Shown here one piece after another: positions 56,148 to 64,000 of a stretch of 64,000 nt of DNA; the stretch's first letter is position 1, and each line of letters begins with the position of its first letter. Under the pieces are notes generated by a model that saw only the letters and a program-made list of their open reading frames with translations, was not told the origin of the DNA and did not search any database. Location: positions 1-64,000 of the forward strand of contig CAMELE010000007.1 of assembly GCA_945923475.1 (NCBI GenBank). The letters run 5' to 3'. Origin of the DNA: an uncultured Mollicutes bacterium (lineage in GTDB: Bacteria; Bacillota_I; Bacilli_A; Acholeplasmatales; Anaeroplasmataceae). Both the position numbers and the translations under genes were made by a program.

Positions 56148-56482
56148 TACATTGTACCTCTTCCATACATTTTTAAATAATAATTAATCTCTTCTTTTAG
56201 TTCATTACTAAAATCTTCTAATTCTTCAATAAAAATAACTTTTTCTTTTAGCATCAATAATATGTTTTCTATCATTTTTGATCTTCTCATATCAATAACT
56301 ACACCGATATGCTGTTTATCTTTATTAATTCTTTTTTCAAGCTCCCAAAAAATAGATGATGGATTACCATCTTTATTTAATATTTGAATATATTCCTTGT
56401 TTAGCTTATCCATATATCTTTCTTGCCATTTTGGGACAAGCTTTCTAAGTAATTTCCAATCATTTTCTCTTACATTATACAT
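56147..56482 (-). CDS. Unknown 111-residue protein, partner of the 475-residue protein
   Basis: MYNVRENDWKLLRKLVPKWQ, then NKEYIQILNKDGNPSSIFWELEKRI and MRRSKMIENILLMLKEKV: entirely helical. This pattern resembles a small uncharacterised Firmicutes family that databases sometimes mislabel as transporter; there is no membrane segment. The stop TAG shares its G with the GTG of the next gene. The pairing of a small helical protein and a larger helical one hints at a complex, perhaps a regulator or antitoxin-like partner, without proof. Confidence 0.6.
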   Translation of the reverse strand: MYNVRENDWKLLRKLVPKWQERYMDKLNKEYIQILNKDGNPSSIFWELEKRINKDKQHIGVVIDMRRSKMIENILLMLKEKVIFIEELEDFSNELKEEINYYLKMYGRGTM

Positions 56483-56837
56483 ATTCCTAACCTCGCTTAT
56501 AGTAACTTAATTTAATACACATTATGATTATAGCATATTTATCAGTACATGTATAATTGACAAATGTAATATTGCTTAATTATTTGTACCCTAATCTATT
56601 TATACTAAAGCTCTTATTGAACCTCTCATGACTTAAGTCATAAGATTCTCACTTCAATGTCCTTTTTACCACTAGCTTCACTCTTCCAATTATCTAATTT
56701 TTGATATATTTATCTTTTAAAATCATTAAATTCACCTCTATACGCACTTATATTATTTGTCAAAACACCATTATGCGCAAGTTTGAAATGAACAAATATT
56801 AATTTATAAGCATATTAAGTTATGTCATCATTGCATT
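56483..56837. other. Gene-free stretch upstream of the 111/475 pair
   Basis: About 350 nt with no convincing frame. It includes a perfect 14-bp palindrome ATGACTTAAGTCAT (56628-56641), a possible operator, and degraded coding-like sequence that I could not assign. Confidence 0.45.
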
Positions 56838-56903
56838 AAAGGGAGTAATCCTAAATGTTTTGACTCAAATAAAGTCAAAATAAAATAGCTTACTCCCTTT
56901 TTA
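56838..56903. terminator. Nested inverted repeat, bidirectional terminator
   Basis: Outer arms AAAGGGAGTAA (56838-56848) / TTACTCCCTTT (56890-56900) enclose inner arms TTTTGACT (56858-56865) / AGTCAAAA (56873-56880). A T tract follows on the plus strand. Downstream of the SWIM gene. Confidence 0.55.
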
Positions 56904-56966
56904 TTATGATTCATTATATTATTATTTTCCTTATGTAATTTAGCAGTCAACAAATTTTCATAAATC

Positions 56967-57425
56967 TTACCAATATCTATTCTTTCGTTCCATTTCCTCA
57001 TCGTATTCATCAATAAGTTTTTCTATTAATTCTTGACGTGCTGCTTTCGCAGTTAATGAATTAACATATTTAATAATTTCTTTAATCTTATATTCTCTTT
57101 CTCTAGTTAAAGCTTCTTCGTATTCACGATTTATTCTTTCAACATCATCATTAAATTCTTTAACTTTATTTGGATTTATCGCAAAATATGTAGCTATCAT
57201 ATGCTTACATACAACTCTTCTACCATTTGCAAATGTACAATTACAACTTGAACTTCTAGGTCTTGTTATGTTAATAAAAACATCATATGTTTCTCCATTA
57301 CTTCCTTTAACCTTAGATTTATATTCATTATCGTTTATTTTTTCATATCCAATAACTTTTTTTTCATTGTAACAATCCAATCCACGAAATTGTGAATTAC
57401 AACTTGCAAGATTTATAAATTTCAT
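56967..57425 (-). CDS. SWIM zinc-finger protein
   Basis: 152 residues. A SWIM finger CxC-x9-CxH (Cys61, Cys63, Cys73, His75) follows a beta-rich N-terminal part (KVIGYEKINDNEYKSKVKGS); a long charged coiled-coil-like helix fills the C-terminus. SWIM domains bind DNA or protein and are often found with SNF2 helicases. Its ATG overlaps the Nudix stop (TAATG). Third gene of the helicase-Nudix-SWIM operon. Role presumably nucleic-acid binding. Confidence 0.8.
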   Translation of the reverse strand: MKFINLASCNSQFRGLDCYNEKKVIGYEKINDNEYKSKVKGSNGETYDVFINITRPRSSSCNCTFANGRRVVCKHMIATYFAINPNKVKEFNDDVERINREYEEALTREREYKIKEIIKYVNSLTAKAARQELIEKLIDEYDEEMERKNRYW

Positions 57426-57835
57426 TAAAAAAACACCTTCTTTAACAACTCAATTAATGGCTTATCAGCTTCCGCAAAATCCATATTCTTCATTTCATCT
57501 ACTGTAACCCATTTAGCATCTGTATGCTCTGATAATGTTAAATCACCGCTAATAAGCTTACATTTATATGCATACAAAGTAATAGAAAAATCATCATATG
57601 GATAAAGATTATGATATTCATAGCTTGATAATCCTATGTATTTTATAGGTTCAACAATAGAGTTTAATTCTTCTTTTATTTCTCTTACTATAGTTTCTTC
57701 ATGAGTTTCATCTTTTTCAACTTTACCACCAGGAAATTCCCATTTACCTTCTAAAGCTCTTCCTGGTCCTCTTTTTGTACAAAATATTTTATTTTCATTA
57801 TTATATATTATTGCACATACTACTTCATAATGCTT
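57425..57835 (-). CDS. Nudix hydrolase, MutT type (8-oxo-dGTP diphosphatase-like)
   Basis: About 136 residues from a TTG at 57835, which has AAGGTGAT upstream; an ATG at 57868 lies inside the helicase gene with no site. Nudix box G38-x5-E-x7-REIKEELN, with the FPGGKVE and KWEFPGG hallmarks of MutT/8-oxo-dGTP enzymes. Starts 5 nt after the helicase stop. In isolated form it would sanitise oxidised nucleotides; linked to a PLD-helicase, a role with damaged or foreign DNA is possible. Confidence 0.85.
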   Translation of the reverse strand, partial: KHYEVVCAIIYNNENKIFCTKRGPGRALEGKWEFPGGKVEKDETHEETIVREIKEELNSIVEPIKYIGLSSYEYHNLYPYDDFSITLYAYKCKLISGDLTLSEHTDAKWVTVDEMKNMDFAEADKPLIELLKKVFF

Positions 57836-57839
57836 CAAT

Positions 57840-60614
57840 TTAATCACCTTCTGGTATTTCAAAATCAAAATAATATTCCTTTGATACTTCAGTATCTAAA
57901 ATAATATCAAATAATAATGTCGGTACATTTGATTTAGAACCATCTTTATTTAATACTTCTACAAATGATTCTCTTCCATTTTCAAACCTGCCAGTACCAA
58001 AATAAGTAAATGGTAATGTTATTCCATCTTCATCATCCATTTTTCTTATAAATAAATGTATTATTTTAGTATTAATTAATTTCTCACCTACAGGATTATC
58101 CCATGTTGTATCATTTTCAGATTCCCACTGGAAAACCTTAGATGATAGGAATTTATCTTTATAATTTGTTCTTTCTTGTTTAGACTTATCTTTTTTTAAT
58201 CCAACAAATATATAAGTTGTACCATCATCAAACTTTGTTCCTTTCATAAACATTAAGCCTTTTTGGCATAATACTCTCATTATTTGTTCTTTATAATAAT
58301 TACCATATAATTTAAATAAACCTTCATAATCACCGAATTCTATTTCATACCTTGTCAATCCATAATTTAATGTATCTATTAGATAATCGTTAAATTCAGT
58401 ATTTAGTTTATCAATATTTAATTTATTATCTTCTGTTATTAAATTATCTTTTTTAAGTAAGTATAAAGCATTATTTAATGTATTAATATCAACCTTAGAA
58501 TTGAAATCAACAATTCTATTTAAATCTAAATCATTATTCTTTAATAAATCATTAATAATTAAATATTCATCTACTCTTACAAGCGGTAATAATTCTTCTA
58601 ACTCTTCAATAAATGATATCTGAGATGATGTAAACATAGGAAGTGTTTCTTCACCTATTTGACGCAAAAAATTATAATAACATTTATTCTTTTTACCATT
58701 TATCTTAGATTTAATTAATCTCATTAAATCTGGTGCACAATCACTATTTATAAAATCCATATGAGTTGGATAAGTTTCTAAATGTAAATACTTTTTAAAA
58801 TTATAATAATCTTTTGTTAAGAAATCCTTAGTGTTGAAATTCTCATTTTTAATATAATTAATAATTTCTTCTTTTGATAAGGAATCTATATTGATAATTA
58901 CACCCGGTATATTTAATGAATTAAAATCAGTTCTTACTAAATCCATTAAATATGGTTTTTCAATAATTGTTGATTGACCTAATGTACCTAAAGCCATTGC
59001 TATTTGAATTGATCTATCATAATTATTTCCAATAAAGTCTAATACTGTAACATATTCTTTTCCCTCATATTTACGAAGTCCTCTACCTAATTGTTGTAAG
59101 AATATTGTTTGTGATTCAGTAGGCCTTAAAAATAAAACCATATTAACCTGAGGAATATCTACACCCTCATTTAATATATCTACGGCACATATTATCTCAA
59201 GCTCATTATTATCATCCTGTAAATCATTAAATGCTTTTATACGTACTCCTAAATCATTTTTACCAGTTAATGATATAGCATTATAGCCCATTTCATTAAA
59301 GCCTTCTGCCATTAAGCTTGCGTGAGCTATGGTAGTACAGAAAGCTATAGCTTTTAATTTACCATTAGGTCTATGTTTTTCTATTTCATTACAAATAAAC
59401 TCTACATTTACATTCTTAGCTATTTCTCTAGAAATTTTAGAATTGTCCTTTGATTTATAATCTACAAGCTTATCCCTAATTCCATAGTAGTGAAATGGTA
59501 CAACCAAATCATTAATAATCGCATCTCTTAATCTTAATTCATAAGGGACATTCCTATCGAATAATGCAAATACATCCTCATTATCCATACGTTCTGGGGT
59601 TGCAGTTATACCAAGTAAGAATCCTGGATGGAAATATTCAATGATATGCTTGTAGCTAGATGCAGCACTGTGATGGGCTTCATCTAAACATATGTAGTCA
59701 AATTCTTTTTTATCGAATTCAGATAAATGTTGAGACATCATAATGTTTGAAGCAAAAATAAAATCACAGTCAACTTCTTTCTTATCTCCAACAAACAAAC
59801 CATAGGTCTTATTTTGGCCAAACACCTTCATAAACGTTTCCTTTGCATCTGAAAGTATTTTATCTCTGTGGCAAACAAATAAAACTCTCTTTGCATCAAA
59901 ATTTCTAGCATCAAATGCCGCTAAATAAGTTTTTCCAGAACCAGTCGCACTAACAATAAGTGCCTTATTTACACCCATATCTCTATATCTTCTTAATTCC
60001 TTTAATGCTTTTCTTTGCATATAATTAGGCTTAATAGTATTATTAATATCTTCTATATAATCCATATCCCATTTTTCAATAGCATATTCTAATCTTATTT
60101 TATAGGCATTAATTAATTCTTTATTTAATAATAATGTTTTTTTCCATAAATAATCGAATTCTTTTATGCTTTTATTATAAGATTCAAATTCATTTTTAGA
60201 ACATAATGATACATTCCATTCAATATTTTTTAAAAGTGCAAATCTAGTTATATTTGTAGAACCTACTACAAATTCCACCTCATCATCATATTCAAATATA
60301 TATCCTTTTGAATGAAAACCATTATCACCAAATGATTCAAAATCTAAATGGCATGAAAAATTAGGATATTTTTGCGTCCAATTATAAAAAGTTTCTAAGG
60401 ATGCTATATCAGTAAAATTTTGATAAGTTGATGTAATTAATTTACCTTTTACTCCTCTTTTTAAAGCATCTTCTAATTCATGCTCTAAAAGTATTAATCC
60501 AGCTTTTTTAATAAAGCTTACTGAGAAATAAAAAGCATTGCATTTATTGATAGAATCTTTAATTTTATCAAGAAACTTAACATCTGAATAATTAGTTAAA
60601 AATATATCCTTCAT
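57840..60614 (-). CDS. PLD nuclease-like / superfamily 2 helicase / DUF3427 protein
   Basis: 924 residues. An N-terminal phospholipase D-type domain (HSKGYIFEYDD and GSTNITRFAL, about 100-125) suggests nuclease activity. Superfamily 2 helicase motifs: Walker A GSGKTY (Lys228), DEAHH (311-315), GITATPER and the QQLGRGLRKYEGK arginine-finger motif. The C-terminal 350 residues fit DUF3427. This architecture is widespread in bacteria and often beside a Nudix gene, as here. It may act in repair or defence; neither is proved. GGAG precedes the ATG, and an extended -10 (TGGTATACT) lies upstream. Confidence 0.88.
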   Translation of the reverse strand: MKDIFLTNYSDVKFLDKIKDSINKCNAFYFSVSFIKKAGLILLEHELEDALKRGVKGKLITSTYQNFTDIASLETFYNWTQKYPNFSCHLDFESFGDNGFHSKGYIFEYDDEVEFVVGSTNITRFALLKNIEWNVSLCSKNEFESYNKSIKEFDYLWKKTLLLNKELINAYKIRLEYAIEKWDMDYIEDINNTIKPNYMQRKALKELRRYRDMGVNKALIVSATGSGKTYLAAFDARNFDAKRVLFVCHRDKILSDAKETFMKVFGQNKTYGLFVGDKKEVDCDFIFASNIMMSQHLSEFDKKEFDYICLDEAHHSAASSYKHIIEYFHPGFLLGITATPERMDNEDVFALFDRNVPYELRLRDAIINDLVVPFHYYGIRDKLVDYKSKDNSKISREIAKNVNVEFICNEIEKHRPNGKLKAIAFCTTIAHASLMAEGFNEMGYNAISLTGKNDLGVRIKAFNDLQDDNNELEIICAVDILNEGVDIPQVNMVLFLRPTESQTIFLQQLGRGLRKYEGKEYVTVLDFIGNNYDRSIQIAMALGTLGQSTIIEKPYLMDLVRTDFNSLNIPGVIINIDSLSKEEIINYIKNENFNTKDFLTKDYYNFKKYLHLETYPTHMDFINSDCAPDLMRLIKSKINGKKNKCYYNFLRQIGEETLPMFTSSQISFIEELEELLPLVRVDEYLIINDLLKNNDLDLNRIVDFNSKVDINTLNNALYLLKKDNLITEDNKLNIDKLNTEFNDYLIDTLNYGLTRYEIEFGDYEGLFKLYGNYYKEQIMRVLCQKGLMFMKGTKFDDGTTYIFVGLKKDKSKQERTNYKDKFLSSKVFQWESENDTTWDNPVGEKLINTKIIHLFIRKMDDEDGITLPFTYFGTGRFENGRESFVEVLNKDGSKSNVPTLLFDIILDTEVSKEYYFDFEIPEGD

Positions 60615-60688
60615 TTTCTAAAACTCCTTATTAGCTACAGTATACCAGATTTTAATTCACTTTCATAGCTAAGCTCTAAAAAGTCTCC

Positions 60689-60714
60689 TTATATACTTAA
60701 TGTTAAGTATATAA
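60689..60714. promoter_or_regulatory. 26-bp perfect palindrome upstream of the helicase operon
   Basis: TTATATACTTAA-TG-TTAAGTATATAA, 75 nt from the helicase start and just after the LMW phosphatase gene. No T tract directly follows, so an operator is as likely as a terminator. Confidence 0.5.
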
Positions 60715-60722
60715 AAATTAAG

Positions 60723-61177
60723 CTATTCCTTTTTCAAATAATCAATTATATAAGGAATAGCAGCCTTAATTTCATTATATACACTATTGAAATTAGAAGT
60801 ATACCATGGATCCTCTACATCCTTATTTAAATTATCAAAGAAATGAAATAATTTTATTTTTTCATCACTTTTAAATAATCTAGTCATATTACTAACATTA
60901 TATTTATCCATACCAATAAATAAATCATATTTATTATAATCACTATATTCTAGCTGAATAGCTCTCTTTTTACTAGTATCAATACCATCACTATTTAATA
61001 GTCTTCTCATAGGAGGATATATTAAATTACCTACACCATTATATATTTCTTCATCAGATGTTTCACTACTATAGGCAACAAAATCAAGCTTTGATTTTTT
61101 TGCTATATCATTAAATAATAGCTCAGCAACAGGTGATCTGCATATATTTCCATGACAAACAAACATTATTTTTTCAT
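60723..61177 (-). pseudogene. Low-molecular-weight protein tyrosine phosphatase, start broken by frameshift
   Basis: The frame (60723-61166, 147 residues) holds the CHGNICRS active site (CX5R) and the general acid loop VEDPWY, so LMW-PTP family. The ATG at 61166 has no ribosome site. An upstream ATG at 61177 has AAAGGA but reads ATG AAA AAA TAA; with one more A (AAAAAAA) it would read MKKIMFVCHGNICRS, the family standard. So the gene is probably out of frame by one base in an A run, or the assembly is wrong. Enzyme removes phosphate from tyrosine (or arginine) in proteins. Confidence 0.6.
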
Positions 61178-61202
61178 ATTAATATCCTTTATTATATATC
61201 AG

Positions 61203-62030
61203 CTAGACTGCTAATATTTTTTTATTTTTAAAGCAAGAATTTAAATATTCATAAAATTCATCTACTATTTTTCCATTATTTAAGCCAAATTGATTTTTAG
61301 TAATACATATATATCTATTAATTTTATAATTATCTAATCTTAATAGGCTTATATCATTAAATATATCACCAGATGTAAATTCTGGTATAAAGCCTATACC
61401 ATTATTCTCTAATATTAAATCATGTAATATATTTAAATTATCACATTCAAAGGCTATATTAGGCTTAATATTATTATCCTTATAAAATCTATCAATATTA
61501 TCTCTTAGCTCCTTAAAATGAGTAAATGTAATTACTGGCTTATCCTTTAAATCAGTAACTTTCTTTATCTTATTTTTATATAAGATACCACAGCCAATAA
61601 ATATTTCCTCCATATAACCTTTTTCACCAGAATCTACTAATATATCCCAATCATCACATTCATTTTGTAATAGAGTAAATGTTATATTATTATATTTTCT
61701 TTTAAACTGTAAAATAGCGTTTGTAACAAAGGTTGAGGCAGCTAAAGCACATATTTTAATATGCTTATTATTTTTTAATAAATTAATTTCATTTTTTATA
61801 TTTAAAATAGATCCTAAAGGATCCTTTAGCTTTTCATAAAGCCATTTTCCCCATGGTGTTAGCTTAATATTTCTACCATTATGTAGGAATAATGGTACCT
61901 CAAGCTCCTCCTCTAGCTTATGAATTGCTTTAGTTAGGGCAGGCTGTGCAATATTTATTTCACGACTTGCCTTTGTTATATGCTCAAGCTCTGCGGCCTT
62001 ATAAAAATAATATAATTGTGTTAGCTCCAT
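61203..62030 (-). CDS. LysR-type regulator next to the MATE exporter
   Basis: 275 residues, N-terminal HTH (MELTQLYYFYKAAELEHITKASREINIAQPALTKAIHKLEEELEVPLFLHNGR) and a substrate-binding-like effector domain. The gene is divergent from a MATE exporter; the 92-nt gap holds a typical LysR site ATAAC-x5-GTTAT (62036-62050) within longer arms ATTGATA/TATCAAT (62032-62038, 62057-62063). It most likely controls that exporter in response to an unknown compound. Confidence 0.9.
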   Translation of the reverse strand: MELTQLYYFYKAAELEHITKASREINIAQPALTKAIHKLEEELEVPLFLHNGRNIKLTPWGKWLYEKLKDPLGSILNIKNEINLLKNNKHIKICALAASTFVTNAILQFKRKYNNITFTLLQNECDDWDILVDSGEKGYMEEIFIGCGILYKNKIKKVTDLKDKPVITFTHFKELRDNIDRFYKDNNIKPNIAFECDNLNILHDLILENNGIGFIPEFTSGDIFNDISLLRLDNYKINRYICITKNQFGLNNGKIVDEFYEYLNSCFKNKKILAV

Positions 62031-62031
62031 A

Positions 62032-62063
62032 ATTGATAACCATCCGTTATTAAATCTATCAAT
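62032..62063. promoter_or_regulatory. LysR operator
   Basis: ATAACCATCCGTTAT fits the T-N11-A pattern with matched 5-bp arms, nested in ATTGATA ... TATCAAT. Confidence 0.55.
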
Positions 62064-62122
62064 ATTATATATTTTTATTTATATAAATTCAATGCTATAC
62101 TTAAATTTGCGAGGTATAAAAT

Positions 62123-63466
62123 ATGGAACATGATTTAACAGTAGGGAAGCCATCAAAGGTTTTGTGGCTATTTTGTCTTCCATTATTTGGAAGTATTATC
62201 TTTCAGCAATTATACAATCTAGCAGATAGCCTAGTCGCTGGAAAATTTATTGGAGAGGATGCTCTTGCGGCAGTAGGTAACGGATATGAAATTACACTAA
62301 TATTTTTAGCCTTTGCGTTTGGCTGTAATATAGGATGCTCAGTTGTAACATCAAGGCTATATGGTGAAAAGCGATTTGGAGCTGTTAAAAGCTGTATTTA
62401 TACAGCTATTATCGCAACAACAGCTATTTGTGTTATTCTAACTATTCTTGGTATATTTTTAACTAAGCCATTATTAAAAATAATTAATACACCAGATAAT
62501 ATTATTGATGATTCGTCATTATATCTAGATATTTATATTTATGGATTAATATTTGTATTTATCTATAACGTTTCTACTGGTATATTTTCAGCACTTGGTG
62601 ATTCTAAAACACCATTTATCTTCTTAGCTATTTCTTCTGTATCAAATATATTTGTTGATATATTATTTGTTGCAGTATTTAAAATGGGTATTGCAGGTGT
62701 AGCATGGGCTACATTCATTTGTCAGGCTATAAGTGCAATACTAGCATTTATTATAGTATTCAAAAAAATTAAGAATCTTCCAGTAGATGAGGATGAGGTT
62801 AAAATATTTTCCTTACCACTTCTTAAGGATATGGCAATTGTTGCTATACCATCAACAATCCAGCAAAGCTTCATTTCAGTTGGTAATATTTTAATTCAAA
62901 GCGTTATTAATACCTTTGGCTCTTCTGCAATCGCTGGCTATAGTGCAGCAGTAAAGCTTAATAATTTAATGATTACATCATTAACAACTGTAGGTAATGG
63001 TATTTCTAATTACACAGCTCAAAATCTAGGAAGCTCTAAAATTGATAGAATTCATGAGGGCTTTAAATCAGGTATAAAAATGGTAATTATTCTATGCTTA
63101 CCATTTATAGTATTATATTTTACAGTTGGTAAATATTTATTATATCTATTTATGGATTCTACAAGCACTGATGCCTTAAATGTTGGTATGATGTTTTTAA
63201 GAATCGTTAGTCCCTTCTATTTTATAGTTGCTGCAAAGCTTGTTGCCGACGGAATTTTAAGAGGTACATCAAATATGGTATACTTCATGATTGCAACATT
63301 CACAGATTTAATATTAAGAGTTGCTTTAGCATTTATTCTATCTACTTCATTAGGAACAAACGGAATTTGGATTTCTTGGCCAATTGGCTGGACTATTTCA
63401 ATGGCTTTATCTATAATGTTCTATTTTAAGGTATTCAAAAAAATTAAAAAGATATATGCAAAATAA
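62123..63466 (+). CDS. MATE family efflux transporter
   Basis: 447 residues, 12 membrane segments, two-fold MATE structure with FQQLYNLADSLVAGKFIGEDALAAVG near the start. Distinct from the MATE gene at 3561 (different N-terminus and length). GAGG is 8 nt before ATG. Divergent from the LysR gene, so inducible efflux is likely. The 3' end has a terminator hairpin shared with the convergent ABC gene. Confidence 0.9.
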   Translation: MEHDLTVGKPSKVLWLFCLPLFGSIIFQQLYNLADSLVAGKFIGEDALAAVGNGYEITLIFLAFAFGCNIGCSVVTSRLYGEKRFGAVKSCIYTAIIATTAICVILTILGIFLTKPLLKIINTPDNIIDDSSLYLDIYIYGLIFVFIYNVSTGIFSALGDSKTPFIFLAISSVSNIFVDILFVAVFKMGIAGVAWATFICQAISAILAFIIVFKKIKNLPVDEDEVKIFSLPLLKDMAIVAIPSTIQQSFISVGNILIQSVINTFGSSAIAGYSAAVKLNNLMITSLTTVGNGISNYTAQNLGSSKIDRIHEGFKSGIKMVIILCLPFIVLYFTVGKYLLYLFMDSTSTDALNVGMMFLRIVSPFYFIVAAKLVADGILRGTSNMVYFMIATFTDLILRVALAFILSTSLGTNGIWISWPIGWTISMALSIMFYFKVFKKIKKIYAK

Positions 63467-63506
63467 AAAATATCGTATGATTAATTTGATATGATATTTT
63501 TTTATT
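63464..63506. terminator. Bidirectional terminator
   Basis: AAAATATC-G-TAT ... ATA-T-GATATTTT stem between convergent genes, with A-rich and T-rich flanks. Confidence 0.65.
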
Positions 63507-64000
63507 CTAAGTATTTAAGCCCTTAAATTGAGTTTCATATAGCTTTTTATAAACACCATTTTTCTCAAGAAGCTCATTATGATTACCTGATTCAACTACA
63601 ACACCATTATCTAATACAACAATTAAATCAGCATCCTGAATAGTTGATAAGCGGTGAGCAATTATTATTGATGTACGATTAGCCATTAGTCTAACCATCG
63701 CATCCTGAATCCGTTTTTCAGTTCTAGTATCAACTGATGAGGTAGCCTCATCTAAAATTAATATTTTAGGATTCTTAATAACTGCTCTAGCAATTGTTAA
63801 TAGCCGTCTTTGACCCTGGCTAATATTACATGCACCCTCAGATAGCATTGTTTTCTTACCCTTTTCTAGCTGATTAACGAAGTGATTACAATTAGCAAAT
63901 TCTAGTGCTTTATCTACTTCCTCGCATGTAGAATCACTCTTACCATATTTAATATTATTTTCAATTGTATCTCCAAATAAAACTGGATCCTGTAGAACAA
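63507..64000 (-). CDS. ABC exporter ATPase domain (3' end of gene, runs off right edge)
   Basis: The frame continues to the window edge past the apparent ATG at 63848; upstream residues VLQDPVLFGDTIENNIKYGK hold the Q-loop of an exporter-type ATPase. The rest: signature ISQGQRR, Walker B ILILDEATSSVD, H-loop AHRLSTIQ. In the MsbA/LmrA group such sites follow a six-helix membrane domain, which would be further right. At least 164 residues lie in view. Drug or lipid exporter likely. Confidence 0.85.
   Translation of the reverse strand, partial: VLQDPVLFGDTIENNIKYGKSDSTCEEVDKALEFANCNHFVNQLEKGKKTMLSEGACNISQGQRRLLTIARAVIKNPKILILDEATSSVDTRTEKRIQDAMVRLMANRTSIIIAHRLSTIQDADLIVVLDNGVVVESGNHNELLEKNGVYKKLYETQFKGLNT

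Noticed and set aside
56828-57013. 61-residue frame overlapping the SWIM gene end and the nested hairpin
   Set aside because: Its coding range runs through an inverted repeat and overlaps the 3' end of a real gene; no ribosome site seen.
1-64000. Mycoplasma-type code (TGA = Trp)
   Set aside because: Genes end cleanly at TGA (for example the XRE gene), conserved Trp residues are TGG, and no family frame reads through TGA.
1-64000. CRISPR array, tRNA or rRNA genes
   Set aside because: No regularly spaced repeats, no GGTTCRA-type T-loops with acceptor stems, and no rRNA-like conserved stretch were found.

Overview
The window is about 64 kb of AT-rich DNA (roughly 30% G+C by eye) using the standard code (TGG for Trp, TGA as stop). 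Gene content points to an anaerobic, endospore-forming low-GC Bacillota, probably gut-associated and possibly near the Erysipelotrichia or other non-clostridial Bacilli-like lineages. The reasons are a [FeFe] hydrogenase, a gerA-type germinant receptor operon, a class III glutamine synthetase, an M60 mucinase-like lipoprotein and a large locus for sulfated, uronate-containing glycans. I saw no rRNA, tRNA or CRISPR array.

Layout. 1-1.4 kb: relic of an IS200/IS605 transposase, a short membrane protein and a broken DUF2871 gene. 1.4-3.4 kb: a hydrogenase fused to rubredoxin, rubrerythrin and a second rubredoxin. 3.5-8.5 kb: a MATE exporter and a ger operon in the order B-A-C. 8.6-10 kb: lipid kinase and Nudix pair. 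10.2-13.4 kb: M60 metallopeptidase lipoprotein. 13.5-18 kb: P-type Ca2+ ATPase and a TetR-ABC-2 exporter operon with a clear operator. 18.1-23.1 kb: a decayed InlB-repeat lipoprotein, a Sel1-repeat protein, a DUF2828/vWA (Ro60-like architecture) protein with a structured leader, and a small XRE regulator.

23.7-30.5 kb is a mobile element of about 6.8 kb with a Tn4451/TndX-like large serine recombinase. It has split a TauE/SafE exporter gene into two halves (23310-23699 and 30469-30867), with GAG repeated at both junctions. Its cargo is a LysR regulator, an Lgt-like membrane enzyme, a pair of short chromate-transporter proteins, several small unknown proteins and a likely fragment of DISARM drmB.

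30.9-50.7 kb is a glycan-utilisation locus. A cre-overlapped promoter drives an RbsABC-like importer, then GH3, a HAD phosphatase, sulfatase, GH39 and GH2; the broken TauE gene is the last gene of this operon. A second operon (UxuA, UxuB-type SDR, second HAD) converts fructuronate/mannonate. Between them is an AraC regulator fused to a GH39 domain whose two catalytic glutamates are replaced. A sulfatase maturase (anSME) closes the locus. None of the degradative enzymes has a signal peptide, so imported sulfated saccharides are probably broken down in the cytosol. TauE would then be the natural sulfate/sulfite exporter, which this strain has lost by insertion.

50.8-64 kb: nucleoside hydrolase; class III glutamine synthetase with a candidate attenuating leader; a pair of unrecognised proteins; a PLD-helicase-DUF3427 / Nudix / SWIM operon with a 26-bp palindrome upstream (candidate defence or nucleic-acid maintenance unit); a low-molecular-weight phosphatase with a broken start; a LysR-MATE divergent pair; and the 3' end of an ABC exporter gene. 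Several genes carry single-base lesions, many in A/T runs, so either recent decay or assembly errors must be considered.
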